NCBI GenBank assembly: GCA_945897465.1
Contig: CAMDFK010000009.1
Coordinates: forward strand, 39,240-103,239
Length of the DNA stretch: 64,000 nt
DNA from: Limnohabitans sp. Rim8
GTDB lineage: Bacteria; Pseudomonadota; Gammaproteobacteria; Burkholderiales; Burkholderiaceae_C
Direction: 5' to 3'
This document shows positions 25,125 to 33,643 of this stretch, piece after piece. How positions within the stretch are numbered: position 1 is the first letter of the stretch; the number at the start of each line of letters is the position of its first letter. The notes under the pieces were generated by a model. That model saw only the letters and a program-made list of their open reading frames with translations, made no database searches and was not told where the DNA came from. A program made the position numbers and the translations under genes.

Positions 25125-26234
25125 CTAGACTGCGCGCTCAGACAGCTGGCCAGAGCGGTTGGAATACTGCACCCGACTGTCCAAGGCTTCCACTTGAACC
25201 CGGGCGTTGCGCCGGCCATAGACCTCTTCGCGCAACCAATCGCACTCGGCACTGAGCAGCGTGTCCGAGGCCAAACTGCACCACCAAACCCGGCCTTCGC
25301 CGTCCCAACGGTAGCCCCGGGCTTTGAGTTTGTCTTTGGACTCGAACGGCGCCCCCATGGCCCGCAGCTTGAAGCGGGTCTGCCCTGCCCCGGCCAACAG
25401 GCGTGTCAGACCAGTTTGGCCATCGGCCAAGGTCGAGGACAACACCTGCAGCAAAGCATGGCAATCGACCTGCGCCCGGTGCGCGTCGTAAAACCAGCCA
25501 CGCTCAGACGCCAAAAACTCCAGCTTGGCCGAGCCACTGCCTTCTTTTTTCCAGTCGATGCCCTGAAAAGAGCAGCCCCAAGCTTTGGCCGCAAATACCG
25601 GGAAACGCGCCTCTACAAAGGGACGGTCAAACCCGGCGTTGTGCGCCACCACCAAATCGGCTGCTTGCACCAAGGCGTTCACGGCCGCGTCGTCGATGCG
25701 TTGGCACTGCACCATGCTGTCGTCAATGCCGGTGATCTCGGTGATCTGGGGCGGAATCGGCCGGCCTGGGTCTTCGAACGATTCATAAACCGTGACAGGC
25801 CCCACAGGCAGACCCGAGGCGGTATCGACCAACACTGACAACATGGCCAGCTCAATGACTTTTTCGCTTTTGCTGTCCAGCCCGGTGGTTTCGGTGTCGA
25901 GCACGATCACGCGCTGGGTGGCTTGCCCGTTCACCGGCCCATAGTCGGTGCGCGGCACCAGACGCCGCAAAACACGATAGTCGGGGTGCTGCGCCAAGGC
26001 CTGGGCCATGGCTTCGGGGTCGCTGGCCTGCGCCACCAAGGGTGCTGCTGCGGGCACCTCTGGCAGAGGTACGTCCTCAAGGTGCACGGCCTCAGGAACC
26101 ACCGCAACGACATCGGCAGGTATCACCGCCTTGGCCGGAGGGCTGACAGACTTTGAGGCCTTAGCAGGCTGGGCCGGTTGTTCGGCAGATTCGGCCTCAA
26201 AGCCGAAAAAACTTATCTGGTCAATTTTGTTCAT
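25125..26234 (-). CDS. 3'-5' exonuclease, DEDDh family (DnaQ-like) with extensions
   Basis: 369 residues. Exonuclease core from about residue 108: VLDTETTGLD (ExoI), DLVVAHNAGFDRPF (ExoII) and HRAQVDCHAL (ExoIII, His of DEDDh), so nuclease activity is expected. A Pro/Ala/Val-rich N-terminal tail of about 80 residues and a C-terminal segment with KLKARGYRWDGEGRVWWCSL and charged tail flank it. It is not the PolIII epsilon subunit by length and layout; likely a repair or RNA-trimming nuclease. Divergent from the helicase gene. Confidence 0.87.
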   Translation of the reverse strand: MNKIDQISFFGFEAESAEQPAQPAKASKSVSPPAKAVIPADVVAVVPEAVHLEDVPLPEVPAAAPLVAQASDPEAMAQALAQHPDYRVLRRLVPRTDYGPVNGQATQRVIVLDTETTGLDSKSEKVIELAMLSVLVDTASGLPVGPVTVYESFEDPGRPIPPQITEITGIDDSMVQCQRIDDAAVNALVQAADLVVAHNAGFDRPFVEARFPVFAAKAWGCSFQGIDWKKEGSGSAKLEFLASERGWFYDAHRAQVDCHALLQVLSSTLADGQTGLTRLLAGAGQTRFKLRAMGAPFESKDKLKARGYRWDGEGRVWWCSLASDTLLSAECDWLREEVYGRRNARVQVEALDSRVQYSNRSGQLSERAV

Positions 26235-26553
26235 AGGCGAAGATTAAACCGCGTCTGAGAAAAGCTGACGGCTGAGTATGCCAAGGCGTACCCAGACTGT
26301 CACAGGCCATTTTGAAGCGCAAGAGCTCACTCCGGGCTCATTTAAGGGCTCCCAAGCACTTTGTGCGACAATGAACTGCGCTGAGGCCTCCAGTTGCCCC
26401 AGCATCAGCACTTCTGCTGGGGCCTGACCCAGGCAACGCTCAAAATAAGCGCCTGCGGTTTCCATGCCCACCCTAAGACCTGTCGACCCACACTGGTCAC
26501 TGCCAACAGCAATGATTGAGTCGACACCCAGCGCCGGACATGGCGCTCCGAAA
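26235..26553. other. divergent intergenic region exonuclease/helicase
   Basis: About 320 bp without a supported gene. The frame into the helicase stays open back to 26464, so an ATG at 26512 would add 14 residues; promoters for both genes should lie here. No strong palindrome was found. Confidence 0.4.
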
Positions 26554-28404
26554 ATGAACTTTGAAGAATTGAACCTGGCCCCGGCCATCATGCAAGCTGT
26601 GCGCGAACTCGGCTACGACACCCCTACGCCCATCCAGGCCCAAGCCATACCCGCCGTGCTGGCTGGGCAAGACTTGCTGGCCGGTGCGCAAACCGGCACC
26701 GGCAAAACCGCCGCTTTCACGCTGCCCATGCTGCACAAGCTGAGCCTGACCGAGCCGGGCAAAAACCGGTTTGGCGGCAAAGCCATCCGCGCCTTGGTGC
26801 TCACGCCCACCCGCGAATTGGCCGCTCAGGTCGAAGAGTCGGTGCGTGACTACGGCAAATACCTCCAGCTCGACTCCACCGTGATCTTTGGTGGTGTGGG
26901 CATGAACCCACAAATCAGCAAGGTCAAAAAAGGCGTGGACATCCTGGTGGCCACACCTGGTCGTTTGCTGGACCTGCAAGGCCAGGGTTTCCTGGACCTG
27001 TCCACCGTTGAGATACTGGTGCTCGACGAAGCCGACCGCATGCTGGACATGGGCTTTATCCACGACGTGAAAAAAGTGCTGGCCCTGGTGCCCAAAGACA
27101 AGCAAAGCTTGCTGTTCTCGGCCACCTTCAGCGACGAGATCCGCGAACTCGCAGCCAACCTGCTCAAGAACCCCCAGAGCATTCAGGTCACGCCCAGCAA
27201 CACCACGGTGCAGCGCATCTCGCAAGTGATCCACCCCGTGGGCCGCAGCAAGAAAAAAGACGTGCTGCTGCACATCATCCAAAAACACGACTGGAGCCAG
27301 GTGCTGGTGTTCACCCGCACCAAGTTTGGCGCGAACAATGTGGCCGACTTCTTGACCAAAAACGGCGTGAAAGCCATGGCCCTGCACGGCAACAAGAGCC
27401 AGACCGCCCGCACCCAAGCGCTGGCGGGCTTCAAAAGTGGCGATATCCGCGCTTTGGTGGCGACCGACATTGCGGCGCGCGGTATTGACATTGAAGACTT
27501 GCCACACGTCGTGAACTTTGAAATCCCGAACGTGTCGGAAGACTATGTGCACCGCATTGGTCGCACCGGCCGTGCGGGCGCCAGCGGCGAAGCCGTGAGC
27601 CTGGTGTGTCTGGACGAAGAAGGCTTCATGATGGACATCGAGCGCTTCACCAAGCAAGAAATTCCAGTCCAGTTGCTCGAAGGCTTTGGCCCCGACGCAG
27701 GCGAAGTGGCCGAGCCCATCGCCATGGGTCGCCAGACTTTGTGGGGCGGCGCAGGCAAGCCCCCCAGCCGCGATGTGATGGTCGCCGCAGCCAAAGCCGC
27801 GCGCAGCGACATGATGCAACGCATCCGTGACAACAAAGCCCCAGGCGGCAGCTCTGGCGGCCAGCGCCAGCCCCGCGCAGAAAGCCAGGGTCAGCCTCGC
27901 CCTTCGCGCAGTGGCCCGGCACCCTCACGCCGCAACGGACCGCAAGGCGCACCCCGTTTTGAAGGCCAGGGCGATGGACGCCGTGATGTGGGCCGGGACA
28001 ACGGTCCACGCGGCCAGGAGCCGCGCGGCGACGTGCGTTTTGACAACCGTGGCGATGGCCAGGGCCGTCCCGCACCACGCGGCCCACGCCCTGAAGGTCG
28101 TGGCGAAGGCCGTGGCCCTAACCGTGGCGGACAAGGCGGTGGCCAAGAGCGTCGCGAACACGATGGCGACGAGTTGCCGCGCCACATCGATCCGTTGAAG
28201 ACCACGCAGTTTGCACGCTTGGACTTGCCCAACCGCAAGCCTGTGCGCACCAGCGGCCAACCTGACCCAACCCGCACCAGCATCGACAGCTTGGCCAGCG
28301 GGGGGCGTCGCCATGGTGGTGGTGGTGGTGGTGGCGGTGGGTATGGCGGAGGCAATCGTGGCGGCAATGGCGGCGGTGGCAACCGCGGCGGCTTTGGTCG
28401 CTGA
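26554..28404 (+). CDS. rhlE: DEAD-box RNA helicase, RhlE type, with long RGG/Gly-rich tail
   Basis: ATP-dependent RNA helicase of 616 residues. Q motif [10 protein letters not shown], motif I AQTGTGKT near residue 50, Ia [31 protein letters not shown] and [12 protein letters not shown] complete the RecA-like pair by about residue 380. The remainder is a basic, low-complexity tail rich in Arg, Gly, Pro and Gln (repeated GRRD, RGP, GPR units), a short conserved block ([18 protein letters not shown]) and a terminal poly-Gly stretch from GGT repeats. The start at 26554 ([10 protein letters not shown]) matches RhlE proteins. A terminator follows. Confidence 0.93.
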   Translation: MNFEELNLAPAIMQAVRELGYDTPTPIQAQAIPAVLAGQDLLAGAQTGTGKTAAFTLPMLHKLSLTEPGKNRFGGKAIRALVLTPTRELAAQVEESVRDYGKYLQLDSTVIFGGVGMNPQISKVKKGVDILVATPGRLLDLQGQGFLDLSTVEILVLDEADRMLDMGFIHDVKKVLALVPKDKQSLLFSATFSDEIRELAANLLKNPQSIQVTPSNTTVQRISQVIHPVGRSKKKDVLLHIIQKHDWSQVLVFTRTKFGANNVADFLTKNGVKAMALHGNKSQTARTQALAGFKSGDIRALVATDIAARGIDIEDLPHVVNFEIPNVSEDYVHRIGRTGRAGASGEAVSLVCLDEEGFMMDIERFTKQEIPVQLLEGFGPDAGEVAEPIAMGRQTLWGGAGKPPSRDVMVAAAKAARSDMMQRIRDNKAPGGSSGGQRQPRAESQGQPRPSRSGPAPSRRNGPQGAPRFEGQGDGRRDVGRDNGPRGQEPRGDVRFDNRGDGQGRPAPRGPRPEGRGEGRGPNRGGQGGGQERREHDGDELPRHIDPLKTTQFARLDLPNRKPVRTSGQPDPTRTSIDSLASGGRRHGGGGGGGGGYGGGNRGGNGGGGNRGGFGR

Positions 28405-28425
28405 CCCACTCTGACACCAGAATTG

Positions 28426-28455
28426 AAAGAGCCCGCTCATGCGGGCTCTTTTTTT
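28426..28455 (+). terminator. intrinsic terminator after rhlE (usable on both strands)
   Basis: Stem AAAGAGCCCGC / GCGGGCTCTTT (28426-28436 with 28441-28451), loop TCAT, then T to 28455. The A-rich upstream arm makes it a candidate terminator for the convergent cupin gene as well. Confidence 0.9.
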
Positions 28456-28468
28456 GTCTGCGTGAAAC

Positions 28469-28852
28469 TCAATCGCGCACGAACAAGGTCACCAAGGGAT
28501 CGGGGCCGACCTGACGGCTCCAATGGCCGTGCACCGTGGCATCAAACGTGGCCCCTTCGGGCAAGGTGTCGGCCGAGTAGAAAAACTCGCCCGGGCCAAA
28601 TAGGCGCGAGCTGCCATCTTGCAAAAAGATCTCCATCTGCCCGCCCAGCACAAACAACCACTGCGGGTTGCCGGTGCAATGGAAGCTGCTGCGAAAACCC
28701 ACCGGACTCTGGCGCAACTGGCACCCTGTTGCAGCCATCAGGACCGACAGCTGACTTTGGGGCGTGCCCTCGGACAAAGGGACGAACTCATCCCGAAAAC
28801 GGGCGCGGCCATCGGTGTCGGTGAAAAGAATGGGCTTTTTGAGTTGGGTCAT
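28469..28852 (-). CDS. cupin-fold protein
   Basis: 127 residues forming a single small beta-barrel (cupin) domain. Visible hallmarks: SSFHCTGNPQWLFVLGGQMEIFL (split here as the metal-site strand pair) and FGPGEFFYSADTLPEGATFD, the second cupin motif, with His in VHGHWSRQVG. The start at 28852 (MTQLKKPILF) was chosen because upstream in-frame sequence does not resemble protein. Single-gene unit between rhlE and the hydroxyacid dehydrogenase; substrate unknown. Confidence 0.8.
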   Translation of the reverse strand: MTQLKKPILFTDTDGRARFRDEFVPLSEGTPQSQLSVLMAATGCQLRQSPVGFRSSFHCTGNPQWLFVLGGQMEIFLQDGSSRLFGPGEFFYSADTLPEGATFDATVHGHWSRQVGPDPLVTLFVRD

Positions 28853-29068
28853 GGCGGCATGTCCGAATAAGGAGGGAATGCAAATCAGGCTTCGATTGTC
28901 GCCGAGACAACACGACACAAGGGTAAATCTGAGGAAGAATACAAGCTCAATGGTGTGATGATCCCGCGAACTGTATGCAATTTTGGGTGGCAGACATCCG
29001 CCTTGGGCAGTGGCAATTTTGCTGGGCACCACCGGGGCACCCCCCCAATACTCAACTGATCAGAGAAC

Positions 29069-30049
29069 ATGATGACCTCCAAACCCGATGTCTTGGCCGT
29101 GGCCAAATTGCAGCCCTTTTATCAAACTGCACTCGAGTCGCTGTACACCGTGCACGACCGCACCCATGTGACTGACCCGGCCGCCTTTGCCGCCCTGGCT
29201 CCCCGCATCGTGGGCGTGGCGGGCACGGGCGAGGCCAGCGTGCCCAGCAGCCTGCTTGCGCAATTGCCCAACGCCAAAGTGGTGTCGGTCTTTGGCGTGG
29301 GCTACGACGGCGTGGATGTGCCCGCCGCCATCGCGCACGGCATTCCCGTCACCCACACCCCCGATGTGCTGACCGACGATGTGGCCGATCTGGCCATGGG
29401 TTTGGTGCTGTCGGTCGGTCGCGGCATCCCGCAGGCCGACCAATTTGTGCGCGCAGGCCGCTGGCCTGCAGGCCCCATGGCGCTGGCCCGCAAGGTCTCT
29501 GGTGCCCGCATGGGCATCGTGGGGCTGGGGCGCATTGGCAAAGCCATTGCCCAGCGTGCCAAGGCCTTTGGCATGTCGATCGCTTACACCGCCCGCTCCG
29601 AAAAACCGGACTCTGGCTTCATTTTTTACCCCACGGCGGCCGCACTCGCCGCCGAGGTCGACTTTCTGGTGGCCATCACGCCCGGTGGCGCGGGCACGCT
29701 GCACCTGATCAACACTGAGGTGCTGCAAGCACTGGGCCCGCGTGGCTTTTTGATCAACGTGGCGCGGGGCAGCGTGGTGGACGAGGCGGCCCTGATCGCC
29801 GCCCTGCAAAACGGCACCATCGCCGGTGCCGGTCTGGACGTGTTTGCCAACGAACCGCAGGTGCCCGAGGCCCTGTGGTCTTTGCCCAACGTGGTGTTGA
29901 CGCCGCACATGGCCAGCGCCACCACCGAAACCCGCCAGGCCATGGCGGACCTGGCCTTTGCCAACATGCAGGCGGGCATCAACGGCCAGCCCCTGCGCTC
30001 CCCCGTGCCCGAATGCATGGGCATGGGCGCGGGATCACAAGGCCGCTAA
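29069..30049 (+). CDS. D-2-hydroxyacid dehydrogenase (2-ketogluconate/glyoxylate reductase-like)
   Basis: 326-residue NAD(P)H-dependent reductase. Rossmann motif GIVGLGRIGKAIA near residue 152, catalytic Arg in INVARGSVVDEAAL near 230, Glu in VFANEPQVPEAL and His in LTPHMASAT near 280. The neighbouring gluconokinase and idonate-type dehydrogenases suggest reduction of 2-keto-D-gluconate (GhrB/TkrA-like) to gluconate, but glyoxylate/hydroxypyruvate reduction cannot be excluded. First gene of a same-strand run up to 33595; an ATG one codon on (29072) is an equally good start. Confidence 0.9.
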   Translation: MMTSKPDVLAVAKLQPFYQTALESLYTVHDRTHVTDPAAFAALAPRIVGVAGTGEASVPSSLLAQLPNAKVVSVFGVGYDGVDVPAAIAHGIPVTHTPDVLTDDVADLAMGLVLSVGRGIPQADQFVRAGRWPAGPMALARKVSGARMGIVGLGRIGKAIAQRAKAFGMSIAYTARSEKPDSGFIFYPTAAALAAEVDFLVAITPGGAGTLHLINTEVLQALGPRGFLINVARGSVVDEAALIAALQNGTIAGAGLDVFANEPQVPEALWSLPNVVLTPHMASATTETRQAMADLAFANMQAGINGQPLRSPVPECMGMGAGSQGR

Positions 30050-30050
30050 C

Positions 30051-30590
30051 ATGCCCGCACTGCGGCTCATCGTCATGGGTGTCTCGGGCTGCGGCAAATC
30101 CACTGTCTCGCAGGCCCTGGCTCATCGTTTGGGCCTGGACATGGTCGATGGCGATGACCTGCATTTGCCCGAAAGCGTGGCCAAGATGCGGTCCGGCATT
30201 GCCCTCCAAGACGTCGACCGTTGGCCTTGGCTGGACCGCATTGGCGGCCACTTGGCGGACTGCCCCGACACAGGCCCCGGCCGTGTGGTGGCTTGCTCGG
30301 CGCTGCGCCGCGCCTACCGCGACCGCATCCGTGCCCACGCGGGCGAAGTTTGTTTTGTTTTCCTGAAGGGCGATTTCGAGCTGATCGCGCATCGCATGCA
30401 CCAACGCGTCGGCCATTACATGCAGGCCGGTTTGCTGGGCAGCCAATTCCAGACCCTGGAAACACCCGGCCCAGAAGAGCCCGACGTCATCACCCTCAAC
30501 GTCGCCGAGCCGGTTGAGCGGCTGGTGGAGCAGGCTTTGGTCGCCATGCAGGCCCGCCAAAGCCGCTTGGCGCTGCACACCTCTGTTTGA
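30051..30590 (+). CDS. gntK: gluconokinase
   Basis: Phosphorylates D-gluconate to 6-phosphogluconate, the entry to the Entner-Doudoroff enzymes encoded at 51.5-54 kb. 179 residues, the usual length. P-loop GVSGCGKST at residue 10, DGDDLHLPESVAKMRSGIAL with the gluconate-contacting region, and CSALRRAYRDRIR near residue 85 are all diagnostic of GntK/IdnK. The start at 30051 lies 1 bp after the upstream stop, implying translational coupling. Confidence 0.95.
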   Translation: MPALRLIVMGVSGCGKSTVSQALAHRLGLDMVDGDDLHLPESVAKMRSGIALQDVDRWPWLDRIGGHLADCPDTGPGRVVACSALRRAYRDRIRAHAGEVCFVFLKGDFELIAHRMHQRVGHYMQAGLLGSQFQTLETPGPEEPDVITLNVAEPVERLVEQALVAMQARQSRLALHTSV

Positions 30591-30611
30591 ATTTTTGACA
30601 CAAGGACACCC

Positions 30612-30950
30612 ATGTTCATCCGTTGCGCATTTTTTCAGGGCCAGGTCAAACCCGGGCTCGAAGACACATTCAACCGCTACATCCGCGACAACTTGGTGCC
30701 CCTGTGGACCCGCTTTCCGGGGGCGCAAGAAGTGCGCGTGCTGCGCCAAGTTGAAAGCGACACCAGCGATCCGCACTTTGGCATGGTGCTGGCCGTGCGC
30801 TACCCCAGCCGCGAGGCGATCGAGATCGCCCTGGCTTCCGAAGTGCGCATGAAAAGCAAAGAAGTCTCCAAAGACATGATCGCCATGTTCGATGGCACGG
30901 TGTTCCACACCGTCTTCAGTGCCGAAGAATACGCGCTGCCCACCGATTGA
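30612..30950 (+). CDS. small unknown protein with ABM/EthD-like alpha-beta fold
   Basis: 112 residues, soluble. The pattern FFQGQVKPGLEDTFNRYI ... GAQEVRVLRQVE ... MVLAVRYPSREAIEIALASEVR reads as the beta-alpha-beta layout of dimeric ferredoxin-like (Dabb/ABM/EthD) proteins, but the family is not identified with certainty. It stands between gntK and the IdnO-like gene with 21-bp spacings, so it probably belongs to the sugar-acid operon, perhaps as an isomerase-like or accessory protein. Confidence 0.7.
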   Translation: MFIRCAFFQGQVKPGLEDTFNRYIRDNLVPLWTRFPGAQEVRVLRQVESDTSDPHFGMVLAVRYPSREAIEIALASEVRMKSKEVSKDMIAMFDGTVFHTVFSAEEYALPTD

Positions 30951-30972
30951 TGCGCCATTGACACCCGACACC

Positions 30973-31740
30973 ATGAACGTTCTGGACAGCTTTCAACTCA
31001 AGGGCCGTCGCGCCCTGATCACCGGCTCCTCCGCCGGCATCGGCCTGGCGCTGGCCCAGGCGCTGGCACAAGCCGGCGCCCATGTCATTTTGAACGGGCG
31101 CACCGCCAGCAAAGTCACCGCGGCGCAACAGGCCCTGCAAGCCGAGGGCTTGTCGGCCAGCAGCGCCGTGTTCGATGTGACCGATGCCGACAGCGTGCGC
31201 GCTGCCGTCGAGCAGATCGAGGCCGAAGGCCCGATCGACATCCTGGTCAACAACGCGGGCATGCAAATTCGTGGCCCGTTGCACGAGTACCAGGACGCCG
31301 ACTGGCACACCATCATGAAGACCAACCTGGACAGCGTTTACTACGTGGGCCAGGCGGTGGCCAAAAAAATGATCCCGCGTGGACGCGGCAAGATCATCAA
31401 CATTTGCTCGGTGCAAAGCGAGCTGGGTCGCCCCGGCATTGCGCCCTACACCGCCACCAAGGGCGCGGTGAAGATGCTCACCAAAGGCATGGCGATCGAC
31501 TGGGGCCAGTTTGGCATCAACGTCAACGGCATTGGCCCGGGCTACTTCAAAACCGAACTCAACCAGAAGCTGGTCGATGACCCGGCCTTCAGCAATTGGC
31601 TGGTGGGCCGCACGCCCAGCCGCCGCTGGGGCGATGTCGCGGACCTGGGCGGCGCGGCCGTGTTTTTGGCCTCGGATGCCTCGCGCTTCGTCAACGGCCA
31701 CATCCTCTACGTCGACGGCGGCGTCACCGCCACACTCTAA
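30973..31740 (+). CDS. SDR family gluconate 5-dehydrogenase-like (IdnO type)
   Basis: 255-residue short-chain dehydrogenase. TGSSAGIGLALAQALAQAGA nucleotide site near residue 16, NNAGMQIRGPL near 92, Ser in NICSVQSELGR and catalytic YTATKGAVK near 157. Close in type to 5-keto-D-gluconate 5-reductases (IdnO/Gno), which convert 5-ketogluconate to gluconate; the adjacent IdnD-like and GntK genes support this. The start at 30973 is 22 bp after the previous gene and gives MNVLDSFQLKGRRALITG. Confidence 0.9.
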   Translation: MNVLDSFQLKGRRALITGSSAGIGLALAQALAQAGAHVILNGRTASKVTAAQQALQAEGLSASSAVFDVTDADSVRAAVEQIEAEGPIDILVNNAGMQIRGPLHEYQDADWHTIMKTNLDSVYYVGQAVAKKMIPRGRGKIINICSVQSELGRPGIAPYTATKGAVKMLTKGMAIDWGQFGINVNGIGPGYFKTELNQKLVDDPAFSNWLVGRTPSRRWGDVADLGGAAVFLASDASRFVNGHILYVDGGVTATL

Positions 31741-31764
31741 AACCTTTTTCTCAAAGACCTCACC

Positions 31765-32805
31765 ATGAAATCCGTTGTTTGCCATTCGGCCAAAGACCTG
31801 CGCATCGAACACACCGAATTGCCCCCCTTGGGCGAACACCAATTGCGTGTGAATGTGGCCTATGGCGGCATTTGTGGCTCTGATTTGCATTACTACCAGC
31901 ACGGGGGTTTTGGCACCGTGCGCATCAAGCAGCCGATCGCCTTGGGCCATGAGATCTCGGGCGTGGTCGATGGTTTCGGTTCGGGCGTTCAAGGTGCGGT
32001 CAAAGGCCAACGCATCGCCATTTCGCCCTCGCGCCCCTGCGGCCATTGCCGTTTTTGCCAGGCGGGCCAGCACAACCATTGCCTGAACATGCGTTTTTAC
32101 GGCAGCGCCATGCCCTTCCCGCACATTCAGGGCGCGTTCTCTGAGCAACTGATCATCGAGGGTTACCAAGCCCACCCGATTGCCGACCACCTGAGCTTGT
32201 CCGAAGCCGCTTTGGCCGAGCCTTTGTCGGTGGGTTTGCACGCCATTCAACGCGCTGGCAGCGTGCTGGGCAAACAAGTCTTGGTGACAGGCTGCGGCCC
32301 CATTGGCTCGCTGCTGATCGGCGCTTTGCGCCGTGCCGGTGCGGCGCGCATCGTGGCCGCCGACATCGCCGACTTGCCGCTCAAGTGCGCCAAGGAAATG
32401 GGCGCGGACGAAACCATCAACCTCAAGACCGATGCAGCCGCCTTGGACAAGTACAAAGTGGACAAAGGCCAGTTTGATGCCGTGTTCGAAGCCTCGGGCA
32501 GCGAAGCCGCATTGCGCGCGGGCCTCGACACCATCGTGCCGCGTGGCGTGCTCATCACCGTGGGCATGGGCGGCGACATCAGCCTGCCCATGACGCAAGT
32601 CGTGGCCAAAGAGGTGGACCTGCGCGGCACCTTCCGCTTCCATGCCGAATTCGCCACCGCCGTGCGCTTTTTGAACGAAGGCCTGGTCAACGGCAAGCCG
32701 GTCATCACCGCCATCTTGCCGGTGGCGCGCGCCATCGAAGCTTTCGACCTGGCGGCCGATAAAAGCCAGTCGCTCAAGGTACAGATTTCTTTTCAAAACG
32801 CCTGA
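31765..32805 (+). CDS. idnD: zinc alcohol dehydrogenase, L-idonate 5-dehydrogenase-like
   Basis: 346 residues of the medium-chain dehydrogenase family. Catalytic zinc ligands in GGICGSDLHYY (residue about 37) and LGHEISGVV; the structural zinc loop is PCGHCRFCQAGQHNHC with four Cys. Rossmann motif VTGCGPIGSLL near 175. The CGSDLHYYQHGGFGTVRIK wording is characteristic of L-idonate 5-dehydrogenase, which oxidises idonate to 5-ketogluconate. With IdnO and GntK it would complete idonate to 6-phosphogluconate. A related polyol substrate cannot be ruled out. Confidence 0.88.
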   Translation: MKSVVCHSAKDLRIEHTELPPLGEHQLRVNVAYGGICGSDLHYYQHGGFGTVRIKQPIALGHEISGVVDGFGSGVQGAVKGQRIAISPSRPCGHCRFCQAGQHNHCLNMRFYGSAMPFPHIQGAFSEQLIIEGYQAHPIADHLSLSEAALAEPLSVGLHAIQRAGSVLGKQVLVTGCGPIGSLLIGALRRAGAARIVAADIADLPLKCAKEMGADETINLKTDAAALDKYKVDKGQFDAVFEASGSEAALRAGLDTIVPRGVLITVGMGGDISLPMTQVVAKEVDLRGTFRFHAEFATAVRFLNEGLVNGKPVITAILPVARAIEAFDLAADKSQSLKVQISFQNA

Positions 32806-32845
32806 AAATCTGGCTGTTTCCAGACCTCTCTAGAAAGTTCTCACC

Positions 32846-33595
32846 ATGTCAAAAATAGCCCTCGTCACCGGTGCCAGCTCTGGCATCGGCAAAGCCTGCG
32901 CTCTGGCCCTGCTCAAAGAAGGCTGGCAAGTCATTTTGGTTGGTCGCCGCGCCGACGCACTGGCCACTGCCGTGGCCGAGGCGGGCTCCAACGCTGGCCA
33001 CGCCCACGCCATCCCGACCGACCTGTCCAAAGAGCCCGAAGTCAAAGCGCTGTTCGACCAGATTCGCTCGCGCTTTGGCCGCCTCGATCTGGTGTTCAAC
33101 AACGCAGGCATCTCGCTGCCCTACACCTTGCCGGGCGACCTGTCAGGCGACGAATGGCGCCGCGCTGTAGACATCAACCTGAACGGTGCGTTCTATACCT
33201 TGTCGCATGCCTTCAAGCTGATGCAAGAGCAAAGCCCGCAAGGCGGCCGCATCGTCAACAACGGCTCCATCTCGGCGCATGTGCCGCGCCCCGGCTCAAT
33301 TGCATACACCGCCACCAAACACGCCATCTCGGGCCTGACCCGCGCAGCCTCGCTCGATGGCCGCCCCTACAGCATCGCCGTCGGTCAAATCGACATCGGT
33401 AACGTGGCCTCGGACATGACGCTCAAAATGGCCTCGGGCGTGCACCAAGCCGACCTGACCATCAAAGCCGAGCCGCGCATGGACATGAGCGCCGTAGTCG
33501 AGACTTTCCTCACCATGGCACGTTTGCCTTTGTCGGCCAACATTTTGTTCACCACCGTGATGGCGACCAACATGCCGTTTGTCGGTCGCGGTTGA
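32846..33595 (+). CDS. SDR family oxidoreductase
   Basis: 249-residue short-chain dehydrogenase with TGASSGIGKACALALLKEGW at residue 8, NNAGISLPYTL near 90, GSISAHVPRPGS and the catalytic YTATKHAISGL near 155. Probably acts on a sugar acid or polyol given the operon, but it lacks features that define the substrate. Last gene of the 29069-33595 run; convergent with the enolase-superfamily gene 48 bp on. Confidence 0.85.
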   Translation: MSKIALVTGASSGIGKACALALLKEGWQVILVGRRADALATAVAEAGSNAGHAHAIPTDLSKEPEVKALFDQIRSRFGRLDLVFNNAGISLPYTLPGDLSGDEWRRAVDINLNGAFYTLSHAFKLMQEQSPQGGRIVNNGSISAHVPRPGSIAYTATKHAISGLTRAASLDGRPYSIAVGQIDIGNVASDMTLKMASGVHQADLTIKAEPRMDMSAVVETFLTMARLPLSANILFTTVMATNMPFVGRG

Positions 33596-33643
33596 TTTTT
33601 CAAGACCCATGTGCAAGGGGGCCACGCTGGTCCCCTTGATTTA

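Noticed and set aside
28316-28341. GGT repeat in rhlE as a phase-variation switch
   Set aside because: The unit is three bases within a reading frame, so length change alters the Gly count but not the frame.
30916-32796. 626-codon minus-strand frame opposite the IdnO/IdnD-like genes
   Set aside because: Same shadow effect; no domain-like sequence and the plus-strand genes are certain.
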